Positions 35,770-47,669 of a stretch of DNA of 64,000 nt are shown in pieces; position 1 is the first letter of the stretch; each line of letters opens with the position of its first letter. The position numbers and the translations under genes are program-made. The stretch is from positions 682,001 through 746,000 of the forward strand of contig JAPTOF010000029.1 in the NCBI GenBank assembly GCA_028554755.1, written 5' to 3'. The DNA is from Cordia subcordata. Taxonomy: Eukaryota; Streptophyta; Magnoliopsida; Boraginales; Cordiaceae. The notes below the pieces were generated by a model, which saw only the letters and a list, made by a program, of their open reading frames with translations, did no database searches and was not told the DNA's origin.

Positions 35770-37210
35770 ACACCCTCAAACCTTCTCCTTGCTTGTCTCC
35801 AAGCAAGTTTAAACCTATGTTTATCTCTAAAGTCAATACAAAGGGCTACCTAAGGAATTGACTCGCTATCACGATTAGTCTAAGAAGCACGAAGGGGGCA
35901 TTCCTATTGTGGAGAGGGCCCCAAGGCTCTTTGGATCTTCTCTCCATTCATAAGGGACCTTATTCCTCGTGGGAATTTCCCAACTAGCCATGCTATCATG
36001 AGCCTAGGATTCAAACTCACACACCCAGGATGATAATATTTTGTACCCCTTCAACTAACATGGCTTCCCTAACATGCACAAAACCTTAAAGACAAGATGA
36101 GAGGATATACAAATGTAATGGCTTTTAAAAAAAAAGCCTTATTCACATATCTACAAAGATAATAGCATGTGCTAAGTTGACATTGTGTCACTTACGTACT
36201 TATTCACAAAACTACTTGATGCCTTTGGCTTTTTCTCTTTTTTAGTTTTTTTTTTATATTTTTGCACCTTTTGCCTTTCTCAAATTTTTTTTGAATTTTT
36301 TTCATGCTTTATATTGTATTCACACAAAAAGAAAAGAAAAAGAAAGGCTTTAGCACATTAAAAAAAAAAAACCAACCAAGGAAAAGACACTTATATCAAC
36401 AACCCTTTTTCAACACTCTTTCCTACCAAGCTATGGAGTGGCTACAAGGGTCATTTTTAAAGGTCCTCACTCCACACAACTTCAAGGGCATCCCCTCTAA
36501 GACCCAATTTTCAATCAACTCCATTCACTTTCCCATGATGCAACTCATATTCACCAATCATTTGAGTCAATCACAATAGCCAATACAATGATCAACTAAG
36601 AAATAAACAACTTTACATGCATCAAAATTCGAAAAATTTTCACCATTTTAAAGCACATAATGCATTTTACCCTAATCAAAGCATAAAACAATAAAACCAA
36701 ACCCCCTCACCCCTAAACCTAACTTTGCTTATCCTTAAGCAAATAAAATAAGGCGACACAATAAACACTTGGGCATCACAAAGCACGTAAGGGTCGTGGG
36801 ACGAGGTAGATAAGAGGAGACAAGTGGAGGGTAGATAAATACAACCTTGTGTAGCGTTAAGCCACGCATGCCATGTTTTGATGATGTGTTCATTAACTTC
36901 CTTTACACCTAATGTCCACTCAACTCAAAAAATCTACAAAGAAAATCAATAAACACAACATTAAAAGCTCAATATGGCAAGTGTAAATGACAACGCTTTA
37001 TGTACAGAAAGCAGTGGACATGAGGGAAATGAAAATGAAAAAAAAGAAAAGAAATGAAAACAAAATGTGCTAAGAAAAACAAAAGTAAAGAACTCAATAA
37101 TCAAACTGTAACTATCAAAATATCTAAGGTGTCTTATAGTAGTGTTGGATTTTATGCCCCAGCCACGTGGTAATGTTAGGGCCAGTGGTGCTTAAAATCC
37201 TTGGGCACGT
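35770..37210 (-). other. Conserved 3' noncoding block of element Z, with polypurine tract
   Basis: The minus-strand GGAGAAGGTTTGAGGGTGT abuts the LTR (polypurine tract). The remainder parallels the blocks of X and Y, with 'gacattgtgtcactt' near 36178, 'catttttaaaggtcct' near 36451 and 'ggattttatgcccc' near 37146. No gene is supported. Confidence 0.7.
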
Positions 37211-37211
37211 A

Positions 37212-37847
37212 CTACCAGATAAGCAAATTGGCACAGAAAAAAGCAAATGGATACAACAAATGAAAATTGCAATCAACACCACGCATCCGACACCTCGAAG
37301 ATCTGAACTCATGCCTTAAGAATGTGTCCACAGGATCATGCTGGGTATCCTTAGATAAAAGAAATGGATCAAAAAATGTGCATCTCACGGGGTAGGCTAT
37401 AACAAATGATGCAACAACACACTCTTCTATACCTTGGTCGAGCACTTGAATCTCTTCTCTCAAACTCAAGTCACTAGTAGCTAACCTAAACTCTAGTGGA
37501 ATCCAGGAAGAAAATGAAGCATTATCCTCTATATGATCAGGAACAATAGGCATAGATGAGGACTCTAAAAGAGTAAGAGGCACAATCGGTGGAAGCTTGG
37601 GAGTACTCTTAACTAGGGAAGGATCTATGGCAATGGTCTCTCTAGATCTAAGAGTAGATGAAAGAATGAAAGAGGTATTCAATTCAGAAAGAGAGATGCC
37701 AGAGTTAATCAGAGCAATAATCTTATCAAGCTCACCAATATCACTCGGGGCTAAGAGTAAATTGAAGGACTCCTTGACACGGGAATCAAATGTATCTACT
37801 AAGGAAAGCAGATCACCCTCTAAGTGAGTCTCATTAAAAGCCTCCAA
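37212..37847 (-). CDS. Unassigned ORF at the 3' end of element Z coding region
   Basis: A 211-residue open frame downstream of the protease, starting 'MEAFNETHLEGDLLSL' and rich in Leu, Ser and acidic residues. In Athila-type elements this position is the linker leading into RT ('PLPPI...' before the RT core), and 'TPKLPPIVPL' here may be that linker. The RT that should follow is absent. The last ~60 residues do not resemble the Athila protein at 62476, so a deletion or replacement joined foreign sequence here. There is no evidence of independent function. Confidence 0.4.
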   Translation of the reverse strand: MEAFNETHLEGDLLSLVDTFDSRVKESFNLLLAPSDIGELDKIIALINSGISLSELNTSFILSSTLRSRETIAIDPSLVKSTPKLPPIVPLTLLESSSMPIVPDHIEDNASFSSWIPLEFRLATSDLSLREEIQVLDQGIEECVVASFVIAYPVRCTFFDPFLLSKDTQHDPVDTFLRHEFRSSRCRMRGVDCNFHLLYPFAFFCANLLIW

Positions 37848-37853
37848 ATTTAA

Positions 37854-38480
37854 TTACTCGATGATGGTGTCAAGCACATCTCTATCTTCTAAAGACAAGA
37901 AAGAATCATGGAAATCATCATCACTAGAAGTAACAGACTTTATGAAGAAACAATTTTCCTCATCACCTACTTTATCCTTAGTGGTAGACTCAATACCCCC
38001 AACCTTTGCCTTCAAATTCCCAAATGTGAACTCAATAATCCCTATCCTACAATGAATCACTACATTGGTAGTTGCTAAAAATGGTCTTCCTAAAAGGACA
38101 GGTGCCATATTCCTAGTGTTATGACCTAGATGCAAGTTTAGAATAATGAAATCCAGAGGATAGTAGAATTCTCCAACTTTAATCGTGGCATCTTCAACTA
38201 TCTCTTAAGGTCTTCTTTCATTCCTATCGGCCAACTGTAAAACCACACTAGTGGGCTTCAACGCCCCCAAACCTAAATGTTTATTTACTGAAAAAGGAAT
38301 AAGATTGACACTAGAACCTAAATCAAGGCATGGGCTACCGAGTGATCATTAATAGCACAAGAGATGGTAAATGCTCTAGGATCACTAAGTTTAGATGGAA
38401 CACCTGTGGTGCACATACGACTAACCCTCTCCATAAGCTTTACCTTCTTAGGTAGGCAGGTGATCTATCTCTTCCTAATG
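37854..38480 (-). pseudogene. Gypsy aspartic protease (element Z, degraded)
   Basis: Pieces read 'SDPRAFTI', a D-L-G-S active-site region near 38310-38330, 'VVLQLADR' and, in the frame 38135-37854, 'APVLLGRPFLATTNVVI'. The same blocks occur in order at 61780-62160. Several stops and frameshifts break it. Confidence 0.75.
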
Positions 38481-39019
38481 CATGGATCTTTAAAGAATTT
38501 GGCATAAGCTGGTATCTTCTTAATGGCCTCAACTAAAGGTAAAGTGACATTAATATCCTTAAAAGGCTCTAAAATCCTCGATTCTTTGTCGTCCTCAACT
38601 TTCTTAGACTTCTCTAATGCTAAGGAAAAAAGAACTCTAGGAATAACATCATAAGATTCAACAACTTGTTTCCCTTTTCTACATGGTGGATCAACACTCA
38701 CCTCAATGTGATTTCTCTCTTTCTCTTTAGACTCTCTAGTATTCTCCTTAAACACACTAGTCTCTCCATCAACACATGTTGTTTCAGGCCTAGCTTTCCT
38801 CACGAACTCTCCTACCTGATTGTCAATAACCCTACCATTTCTCAAGGTCGTAATGGCCTTAGCCTGTTCATAATCACTCAGATAAGGGCTAAAAGTGCTA
38901 CATGGATTTCTAGGACTCAGCTCAAGATAAATAGGTAGCTTCCCTGGATCTTTATAGCAAACTTGTTCGGTAAGATGTCCTACTTGGCTCTTTAACTCCC
39001 CAATCGCACTTTGAAACAT
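38465..39019 (-). CDS. Gag-to-protease linker of element Z
   Basis: 184 residues in an open frame with 'QAKAITTLRNGRVIDN' and an ending 'IPAYAKFFKDPCIRKR'. Both match phrases in the Athila element ('AQAKAVTTLRSSRVMDN' and 'IPSYSKFFKEL'). It is Lys/Glu-rich between them and has no enzymatic motif. It was part of the gag-pol polyprotein. Confidence 0.65.
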   Translation of the reverse strand: MFQSAIGELKSQVGHLTEQVCYKDPGKLPIYLELSPRNPCSTFSPYLSDYEQAKAITTLRNGRVIDNQVGEFVRKARPETTCVDGETSVFKENTRESKEKERNHIEVSVDPPCRKGKQVVESYDVIPRVLFSLALEKSKKVEDDKESRILEPFKDINVTLPLVEAIKKIPAYAKFFKDPCIRKR

Positions 39020-39324
39020 TTGCTTTTAGGACTCTATCATCTGTTACTAAGCCTGCATCATCTCAATAAGTGATTTTATCTTATGGTCAACTATAGGGTG
39101 ACAAGTGGAGTAGAATAGACGGGAGTAAACTGGAATTACTGTTGTGACAAACTAGGATACCTAAGCTCAGAAACTGCTTGATAAAACCCTGAAGGACTAG
39201 GAAGTGATGGACTAGGATGATTCTGGAATGAGTAAGAAGAATTTGTGTTGTTGTGAGACTGCACTATCTTGGAATGATCACGCCACCTGAGTCTAGGTGG
39301 GTGAGAAGAAATGGATAAGCGACC

Positions 39325-40273
39325 TTAATTAGCAAGAACGTGTTCTTGTATAAACTCAAGGAACTGTGGGGTGAGAAGGCATGCTATAGTGGTATGGCTA
39401 GACTCTGAGCATAAAGCACACACCTCTACAAGACTAGGAGGATGAGGAAAAGATGCACCAGGAATAGGCCTATAAGTGGATATAGCTCTTAAAGACATAA
39501 ACTGGTCAAACTTCCTAGTGAGTGCTCTTACCTCAGTAGCTAAATCATAATTAGAGTCAACCTCGAACACACTACTAAGAGTGGTATTCCTAGTTCCCTT
39601 CCCTACTCTCTCAAAATTAGCATTTTGGAATGACTCCTTCGCCATAACCTCTAGTTTTGACCAAGTCTCCTCATGTGTCAAATCTAAGAACCCCCCACCA
39701 CTCGAAGCATTGATCATTAGCCTATAAGGTGAAGTCAAGCCTAAGAAGAAAAACTGGAGCAATTCATGTAAATCATACCCATGATGCAGGCATTGGTGAC
39801 AAAGCTCATTGAATCTTTCCTAAGTTCGTGAAGAGGCTCTAATTCTTGTTGTGCAAATGTCATGATCTCTGCCCAAAGAGTGGCTATCCTAGCTATTGAG
39901 AAAAATCTATGAAGGGACTTAACTTGAAGCTCATCCCAGCTAGTGATAGACTCATGGGTAAAGACTTGAACCATTGCCTTGCTTTATCTTTTAAAGAGAA
40001 AGGGAACAATCTAAGCCTAACGTTCTCAGAAGAGACATCCCTAAAATGAACGGTAGAGCATATCTCAAGAAATGCACCTATATGCGCATGGGGATTCTCA
40101 TTATTATGGACATAGAATGATGGAAGCATTTGCAAGGTCTCGGGCCTAATCTTAAAGGTCGCATCTCTTAGGGTCGGTAGTTGAATAGGCATGCAAGGTT
40201 GATAAGTGTCGAGCTCAAGATATTGCCTTAAGGTTTTGGCTCTAGGAGAAGGATCAGGATTAAGATTAGCCAT
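39325..40273 (-). pseudogene. Gypsy gag (capsid plus zinc knuckle) of element Z
   Basis: The ATG at 40271-40273 gives 'MANLNPDPSPRAKTL'. The capsid-type retrotransposon gag domain is read as 'LEICSTVHF' and 'VRLRLFPFSLKDKARQW' (40273-39893), then 'ITSWDELQ' and 'IMTFAQQELEPLHE' in a second frame (39974-39741). 39762-39325 continues with 'EETWSKLEVMAKESFQN' and the knuckle 'CALCSESSHTTIAC' (CX2CX4HX4C). At least two frameshifts join the three frames. Gag forms the particle that packages element RNA. Confidence 0.88.
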
Positions 40274-40550
40274 CTATTGAAGAATGCAAAGTAACCTAAT
40301 TCTTTTTCCACACTTCAACCCCCAAAACTTCAATTCAACAAGCAACTACCTACCACAAGCACCTAAGTCCTAAGAAAAGCACAAAAGGAAAACACAAACA
40401 CAAGAAGGAATCTAAACTAGCAATATCAAAATAAGTAAAAGAAACACACAATGAAAATAAGTATGTACATGATAAATATACAAGAAATGTATATACAACA
40501 CGTGACTAATGAAAAACACACAAAAATAAAGAAACCAACAACCGTGCCTC

Positions 40551-40566
40551 CCTGGCAACGGTGCTA
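40551..40566 (-). other. Primer binding site of element Z (tRNA-Asp type)
   Basis: The minus strand reads TAGCACCGTTGCCAGG, near the tRNA-Asp complement, six bases inside the LTR. Confidence 0.7.
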
Positions 40567-40572
40567 AAAACT

Positions 40573-42552
40573 TGATCATAAACTTCTAAAAGTGTTACCC
40601 GCAAGCGCACGGGTTGCAGTAGTATAGCGTGTGCGAGTGCAGGATCGTGTCCATGGGAAGGCTAAGTACAATTCTAATGTAAAGGTGTGTCTTTCACTAG
40701 CTACGTGTGGTCCTACCAATACTTTTTTGGGTTTTTGGATTGATTGGAGCTTTAATTTAAACCTAAACTAAGGGAAAATAAACTTGACTAATGGGAATGG
40801 TGGAATAAACAAGCTATGGAAGTGAGAATCTACAAGGGTTTGGGAGAACTTAAGGGTGATTGCTCCTTTGGAATAGATTTGGGTTCTTAACTTTGTTTTG
40901 AGGTTATTGATGGTTTGATTACTTTAATTGTGGGCTTAGATTACTAGACTTGCCATCTCTAACTATCTGTTCAATCCTATCCCTAATCAAGCCCAATTAG
41001 AAGTATAGGTTTGTCCTAGATAGCTATGGCTTTTGGGTCTAGTTCTAAGCCCCTTGGGTGTTGATTAATGTCCTAATAGGGAGTCTAACCTATCTTTTAG
41101 TTATGTTTCAAACTAGAGTTTAACTCCCCTAGGTCAAGCAAGTGATAATGGTACCCTTTTAGCCATGTTTCATGCTAGAGGTGATTACCTACAATATTAA
41201 AGGCATTAATAACACAATTAATCAACACAAATATAGATGCAAATAAGGCTCATGCCATTAGCATGGATTAAGGCTAAGGTGAGGCCACTACTATGAGCAT
41301 CGAAGCACAAATTGCACATGCAAACTCATAAACACATTTTATCAAACACCTTGACATGTTCAATTTCAAGCCATAAGAATATAAGAACAATGCATGTATA
41401 TACAACCATCAATGTCTCAAAACAAGTGTTAAAATCCTTGATCCATTACAAAAATAGCAATCCTCCCTAATCTAGAGCTAATCTAACATATTATAGATAA
41501 GAATAAAGAGAAGAATATAGAGCTCCCTCATTATCCTTGCTTAATCTTTGCAAATCTTGCTCCAAAACTCTAAAAAAATCCTTATTTGATCTTCAAATCC
41601 AAGCTTGTTTATGGATGGAATTGATGTGGGATCGAGTGTGTGAGGTGGGTTTTAAGTGGATTTTGAGTTTTGGCAAGTGGGTGTGAGAAAAGGTTGGTGT
41701 TCTCCTTCAAAAGTTGTTAAAAATGGCTTAAATAGAGCTGAAATTACGTCTTGTCGAGGGCCTAGTCTATCAACTGGCTTTGGGGCTCAGTCATCCAGCC
41801 AAAATTGGCCCAGGTTTTGATCCGGCCGGTCGACCAGCGAGGTCATCCGGCCTAGACAGAAGCTCAACCGGTCTTGATAGTAAAATGATCATATCTTGCT
41901 TGTTTTATCTCCAATTCACGGACCATTTTTTTCTATGGCTTCATATCGTCATGGGGGATCTTCCAAGCCATCTTTTGCACCCTAAAAAATGTCCAAAATT
42001 TGTCTATGTCCTTCTTAGTTTGTAAGCTCTGAATTTGGCTCACATTGCTCTCGGTTTCACTTCGATCGCTCCTTCTTTCACTCGGCCACTTCCAAATGCA
42101 TCTTTCAAGCCTTATTTAAGTCCCAAACAGCTTGGCTTTAATCCACATCGTAAATGCTACCAATCAAAGTCCAATCATCTCTCCAAATCTCACCTAAAAT
42201 AAGCAACAAATGAGCATTAGTGTAGCATTTAAGTTCTAACCACAACTATGAACATGTAAACCCTAATATGCACAAGCATGACCTAAATGCTATACTAATA
42301 CACTAAGGGATCATTTGGATTGGCTTTTTTCAAAAGCACTTTTTTTATCAGTTTTTGGAAAATAGTATTTTTTAAGAAGTTGAAAATTCTGGCTTTTAAA
42401 AAAAAGCTGTATTTGAGCTTTTTTCAGAATTTCAGCTTTTTTGGAAGCCAAATCAATTAATTATTGCAAATTTAATTTAAATTTTTTAGGAAAAAAAGTG
42501 CTTTTTACTGATATGCATGCAATGCACAAGCACACACAAAACCAACACATCA
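40573..42552 (-). repeat. 5' LTR of element Z
   Basis: It starts TGATCATAAAC and ends AACACATCA. TATA-like CTATTTAA (minus) is at 41728-41735, with GGTCGACC-type motifs at 41757-41880 (best copy 41825-41838). It is closely similar to 33976-35769 except for the insertion near its U3 tip. Confidence 0.9.
42305..42510. mobile_element. MITE-like foldback insertion in the LTR
   Basis: It starts 'gggatcatttggattggctttt' (shortened) and has inverted arms: 'aaaagcacttttttt' near 42331 against 'aaaaaaagtgctttttact' near 42495. The sister LTR instead has about 33 unrelated bases at this place. It resembles hAT-type MITEs with T/A-rich AAAAGCACTTTT arms, but no clear duplication is visible. Confidence 0.45.
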
Positions 42553-42557
42553 TATAG

Positions 42558-42664
42558 CTTCAGCAAAAAACCTAATGGGCCCATTTACTAAGACTTTTCC
42601 AGAGAAAGTGTTTGCGACACATTTGGAGTCCATGGGCATTAGGTTGTGCAGAAGTGATCTTTAG
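42558..42664 (+). pseudogene. Copia RNase H, C-terminal end (second element)
   Basis: Resumes after element Z and reads 'FPEKVFATHLESMGIRLC' to the end of the polyprotein. It matches the first element's 'LEKVFATHLESLGIRLC'. Confidence 0.88.
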
Positions 42665-42678
42665 TGCAAGTGGGAGAT
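42663..42678 (+). other. Polypurine tract of the second copia element
   Basis: AGTGCAAGTGGGAGAT lies directly before the LTR start TGTTGGGATTAG. Confidence 0.8.
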
Positions 42679-44080
42679 TGTTGGGATTAGGATTCCCTAA
42701 TGGTTACTTGTATATGACATTTTAGATGTTAAACAATTTATAATTATTTTGTTAAATGGCATTTTGAGTTTATTTGCATATTATCTCTGGTATGCTATAT
42801 TGATGTATGTATAAAGGTCTTTTGATTTGAACTAATGACTTGGGTGTGTAGCAAGGATAGACACATAATAGGTCTAAGTTTAGATTTAATCATGTCATAA
42901 ACTGAGTTCATAACCATATGGTAGTGTTGGACACTCTACCAGGATAGGTTATATTGAGCAAGTCTCCTTGTTAAGGGGTGATCTACCTAGGTCACTATAG
43001 GTTTTTCTGGACTTTTCTCTCTAGTACATGCGTCATGTTTTGGACAAGACCATTATGATTATGCTTTTCTAGAGACGTAATATCAATGAAAGAAAACAAG
43101 ATACTCACTGCTACTAAATGACCAATGCTCTTAATCTTGAGCATATGTGGATGAGCTAACGAAGTTAGGGTTTGGTACTTTGATTCGCTGTGGGTGAGAT
43201 CTTACTTTATTAAGATCAATAGCATTGTGTGTTGAGTACCAACTTCTAATTAATTGGAACACGCATATGTAATATGGAATCTTTGTGCCCCCTTAGGATT
43301 TTCTAGTTAATTATCCAAATCTAGATCTAGTGATATTATCTTTATGAGTGTATCAGTCATTTGGCTTGAAGGTTGCTCCCGAGACCAAGAATCAATAACA
43401 ATGGATGGTTGTTAATACGATAAGGGACCCAATGAAGAATATGCAGCTAAGGAGGAGATAATACAAGGGCCAAAGGACCGGCCTCAGCTGTGGGTATATA
43501 TATAAAGGGCATTGTGGTAAGTTATTTAGTAGGTCAAAGACAAAGTTCACATTCTTTTGTGATAAGATTTTGGGTAACAACAATTATCCTTGGAGTGCAA
43601 CTTTGATCTTATGGTGGAATAGATCACAGTTAAAAATTGTTATTATGTTGCTTAGATTGGGCAAGGACATTTTTGGTCATTTTTTGGAAGCCAAGGTTAA
43701 TTGTGTTTTCTTGGTCCCTTCTCTAGTTGAAAGACTTTGAGAGAGTAAATCTTGAAAGAGTGAATTCTATATTGTGGTAGTAGCCTATTTGAGATAAGAA
43801 TTGGGTTTGGGCTTTCTTTAAAGTCCAAGATAAACTAATTGGGCTTGGATAGTTTCATATTGGGCTTGGGCCTCCACATGGATTGTGGACCATATATTGG
43901 GCTTGGATGGTGGGCTTGACCCAATCTGCCAAGGCATGTAGACAAGTTGCATAAGGAAATATTACATGGGAAATTTTCTCCCACATGAAAAGATTAGCAA
44001 CTTGGGGTGCCAAGGTTCTCCCTATAAATAGGCAACACCACACACCATTTAAACTATCCATCTTTGTAGTTGATCTCTTC
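42679..44080 (+). repeat. 3' LTR of the second copia element, truncated
   Basis: Aligns with 26477 to about 28015 of the solo LTR and then stops in 'gttgatctcttcc', so about 420 bases including the CCTACA end are missing. It carries only one copy of the 31-base unit (near 43930). Confidence 0.85.
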
Positions 44081-44103
44081 CTTTAGGGCATACAATCCCA
44101 ACA
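44081..44103 (-). repeat. Inverted copia LTR tip
   Basis: On the minus strand it reads TGTTGGGATTGTATGCCCT then AAAG, the first 23 bases of the copia LTR, joined head-on to the truncated plus-strand LTR. Confidence 0.8.
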
Positions 44104-45595
44104 ATTTGGAATTGCTTTTTCTATCCCAATACTTGGTGTTTTTTGCTATTAAGCTTAAATTGTTATTTTCAATGTTTTGGATGAATGATTATGGTTTGAA
44201 TTTATATACTTTGGATTGTGTGGAACTATTATTATTTCCATATTTTAACCTAAAATTCATAATAAAATTAATTTATTTTGTTGAATGTTAAGATTAAACC
44301 CTCATTACGAACATATAAAATTGTAGTAAACTTTTTCACATATGACCTTTGATTACTTAAAATCACTACTTGATGTGGGCATGGAAAACTAATTCTTCGA
44401 TTTTATTATTAATGTTATATTTAATTATTTTTAATTATTATAAGTATTTTAACTATCAATCATAGATTATTATTTTTGACACTAAAATAAATATATTAAA
44501 ATATTTATATTTTGTTTATACTTTCAAGACTAAAATACTAAAAATACACAAGGTCATTTTCTTTTTCATTTTTAATAATAAGAACATTTTATACATATGA
44601 ATAATTATTATAAAGCACGAGCAGGCCATTGTATTCACAAATTAAGTGTTTCCACATGGATAGCCCTTTTAAAAAAATGTATTGGCCCAAAATCATGCTT
44701 AAAAAAAATAAGCCTCATAAAACAACGTGGCCCGATATATTTATTATCTGTGAGCCTAATAAAATTGTGTGGCACAAATTTATCAAAATGCAAAACGTTA
44801 GAAAATATATTAGCCCAAAATGTTAAATCGAGTATACATATTAGTTTTTATAAAGACTTAGACACATATTTGGCCTAATATGATAAATAAGGACACACAC
44901 ATTCTCAAATAAGACTTATTCCACTAGATCAAAGCCTATATTCCACCAGCCCATTTTTTATTATAAAAGTAAAACCCTAATCTTTTGTACTCTACCACCA
45001 ATCTTATAATCTTCCAAAGATTTCTTCTATGGCTATTCTTCTTACCTTGCTATATGTGGGTTAGACTAAACCAAATACATTCTATTTTTTTAAAGTAGCA
45101 AATGCATATACTTTGTATTATTGGGAGATAAATCTTATGAGTACATTTTTGTGAGCGTTTTTTATTTCCTGGTTTATATATTTGTTTTTACAAAAATTTC
45201 TGTATTTCTTTGTGAAATTGCTTTCTAAATTTTATTTTTATTGTTAAATTTATTTATTTATATGCAAAATAATTTCATAAGTGTGTCTATATTTTCACAC
45301 TAAATTTTCTATAGTGAATTTCTACCATGGTCTTCATCCTAGTACTTAGATCCAAATTATTGTTTTGCAAATATGAATATTTAGTTACTTGATCAATAAT
45401 ATTATTTTCCATGATGTTTTTCCCTTTTCATATATATTTTTTAAAATTAAATTGGTTATTTGCATTTGCTTTTATAAAATATATATGCTTTTTTGTACAA
45501 TAATCTTTTTTTCCATATATGCAACACATTGAAAGAAAAACTATTTGTTAATTTTTTATGCCATTAATATTTGCCTCATACGTGTGGCAACATTT
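44104..45595. other. AT-rich stretch without recognisable feature
   Basis: No ORF with family resemblance. Short 'gcccaaaat' and 'agcct' phrases recur near 44680-44940. I see nothing else. Confidence 0.5.
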
Positions 45596-47440
45596 TCACT
45601 ATAATAAAGAAAGAGCATTAATGCCGGCTACACACGCTTTGGTCATTCTTGATATGTGTTTTTATAATTTATTCCTTTTCTCTATTATTTTCCCCCAATT
45701 TTTGAAGCTCTAAAATTCCTTTATGATTTTACTACGATTCTACCTTACATCTACTATGTATCATTATTGATACATCATTTCGAATTTCCCAAAAAGAATT
45801 ATAGCTGCAGGGTGCAATTTTTATATGCTCATAAAAGCAGGTCCTTTTGGTTCCCATGTGTTTACTTATATAACCAGGTTTGGTGCATTCTTATTTTATA
45901 TGCTTGCTCTTTAACTCTGATCTATATGTTTGTTTTTGTGGTCCTATAATTTTCATCTCTTTTTCTTATTCCATTCGTGTATATGAACACATTATATGGC
46001 TTTGTTGTTTTAATCCCAGTTTTCATCTATAATCTTATATAAACATATTTGTTGACCTTTTCGTATATTTTAGCATATGAGATCTGTTGATTTTTCTGTG
46101 TAACTACGCATATCATATTAGTTGAATTTTTTGTGGTTAAAATCCTAATTTTTGTCTATAATCATATATACACAAATTAGTTGATCTTTTTGTGTGAATG
46201 AGCATATCAGATTAACTAATTTTTTTTGTGTATATAAGCATATGAAATTAGTATATTTTTTGCTGTTTTAATTGCCTTTTTCATGTATAATTATATGGTA
46301 TTATCATTGGTATTTCGTGTATATAGGTTTTTTGTGTACTGGAGCATATTATAAAAGTATGTTATTTTAATTGGATTTTTTGTTTATAATACTACATGAA
46401 CAGATTGGATACACCAATAAGCTATCCTTATATGGACAGAATATTTATGCTTTTTACAAATAGGACCATATTTTATTTCTTTATTATTGGTTGTTTTAAT
46501 CACATTTTTTTCATATACAATCTTATATATAACAGATCATATGTGTTAATACCATAATCTTACATAGATATATTAGTTGGGTTTTTCTTTTATATGAGCA
46601 GATTATGTAGATTCATTACATTAATACCATATGAGGTGTATTATCTTATATTAATAATATTGATGTAATAATGCCATAATCTTATGTGACAGATCGGTTG
46701 AGCTTGTTATGTATTTTTCACATACAATCTTATGGTATTATTTATTGGGCCAAAGCGACGTGTATTGTTTTAATAAGAATGTAATATCCTATAGTTAGGT
46801 TATTAATACTTTTATTATTAATCCTTTTCCCAAGAACACAAGAAATTTGAAGTAATTAATCTTAACTTGTTATCTACTTTTACTATTTTCTTTAGGTATA
46901 TTATTGAATTTTTATAATTATTGTATAGTCTATCTTCGATATGTTACTTAAATTAAGATTGAAGATTAAAATATTATAATTCTATAAGTGCACTTTTCTT
47001 TTTATTATAAAGTTTGTATTAATTTTCCTTATGACATATTATTATACTTTTCCTTTTGATATATATTATTGAATTTATCGACATTTTGGTTAAAATGAGA
47101 GAGTGATTATTAGTTTTGTACATTATTATATTCTTCAATTGATATGTAATTGTATTATACATGTTATTAATTCTTTTTGCATGTTTCTAATTAATTTGTA
47201 ATTGTTATGAACTAAGGCATATTGACTACATTCATGACGTATGAATCTATATTTGTTATGGCTTCAATTATGTTAACATGCATTTGGGTAATGTACTTAT
47301 TATAAGTCACATATGTTATTATTGAGATCATTACTATTGTCTCATATAATTATTTTTTATAATTTGAAAATTTGTTGCTTTTAATAATTATGTCCATTGT
47401 TATATTTTTACCTTCATATTGTTTTAACCATTGTTTTTTC
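45596..47440. other. AT-rich stretch with degenerate repeats; possible Helitron 5' end
   Basis: TCACTATAATAAAGAAAGAGC at 45596 looks like a plant Helitron 5' terminus, but the base before it is T rather than A. From about 45960 to 46740 a loose unit built on 'tttgtgtatatgagcatat' and 'gattagttga' recurs about every 70-90 bases. No gene is visible. Confidence 0.4.
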
Positions 47441-47669
47441 AATATATTTGAAAATCTCCTCCAGCACAATTTTTTATTCACAATTCCGTGTCATGTGTAC
47501 ATTATTTTTACCATTTGTCTTGTAAGTCATGCTTAAAAATTTACTAAGTGAATATTTATTTTTTTAGTCCAATTCAGCTTTATAAATGCATTCTCTCGCA
47601 TGCGTATAGGGAATATTGGTCTGCAGTATTAGCATTAATTTATTTGCTCTTCTTTTTATGTGTGTGTGT

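Larger units (their letters stand above)
33976..42552 (-). mobile_element. Element Z: non-autonomous Athila-like gypsy element with gag and protease only
   Basis: LTRs 33976-35769 and 40573-42552 in minus orientation, with duplication TATAG at 33971-33975 and 42553-42557. Inside, 5' to 3' on minus: tRNA-Asp-type primer site, gag with capsid domain and zinc knuckle, linker, protease, an unassigned ORF, and the noncoding block shared with X and Y. No RT, RNase H or integrase is present. It is inserted in the RNase H of the second copia element, so it is younger than that copy. The right LTR is longer because of a small insertion at 42305-42510. Confidence 0.93.
31470..44080 (+). mobile_element. 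Second Ty1/copia element, 5' half missing, split by element Z
   Basis: Own sequence is 31470-33975 and 42558-44080. It starts abruptly in the pre-integrase region ('gacatattagtctaaagcg', matching the first copia element) at the edge of element Y. It continues through integrase, RT and RNase H and ends in a polypurine tract and a truncated 3' LTR. Its 5' LTR, primer site and gag are absent. Element Z is inserted in the RNase H with duplication TATAG. It is more decayed than the first copia element. Confidence 0.88.

Noticed and set aside
44597..44878. Two overlapping plus-strand open frames
   Set aside because: AT-rich DNA without family resemblance, and the frames overlap each other out of phase.
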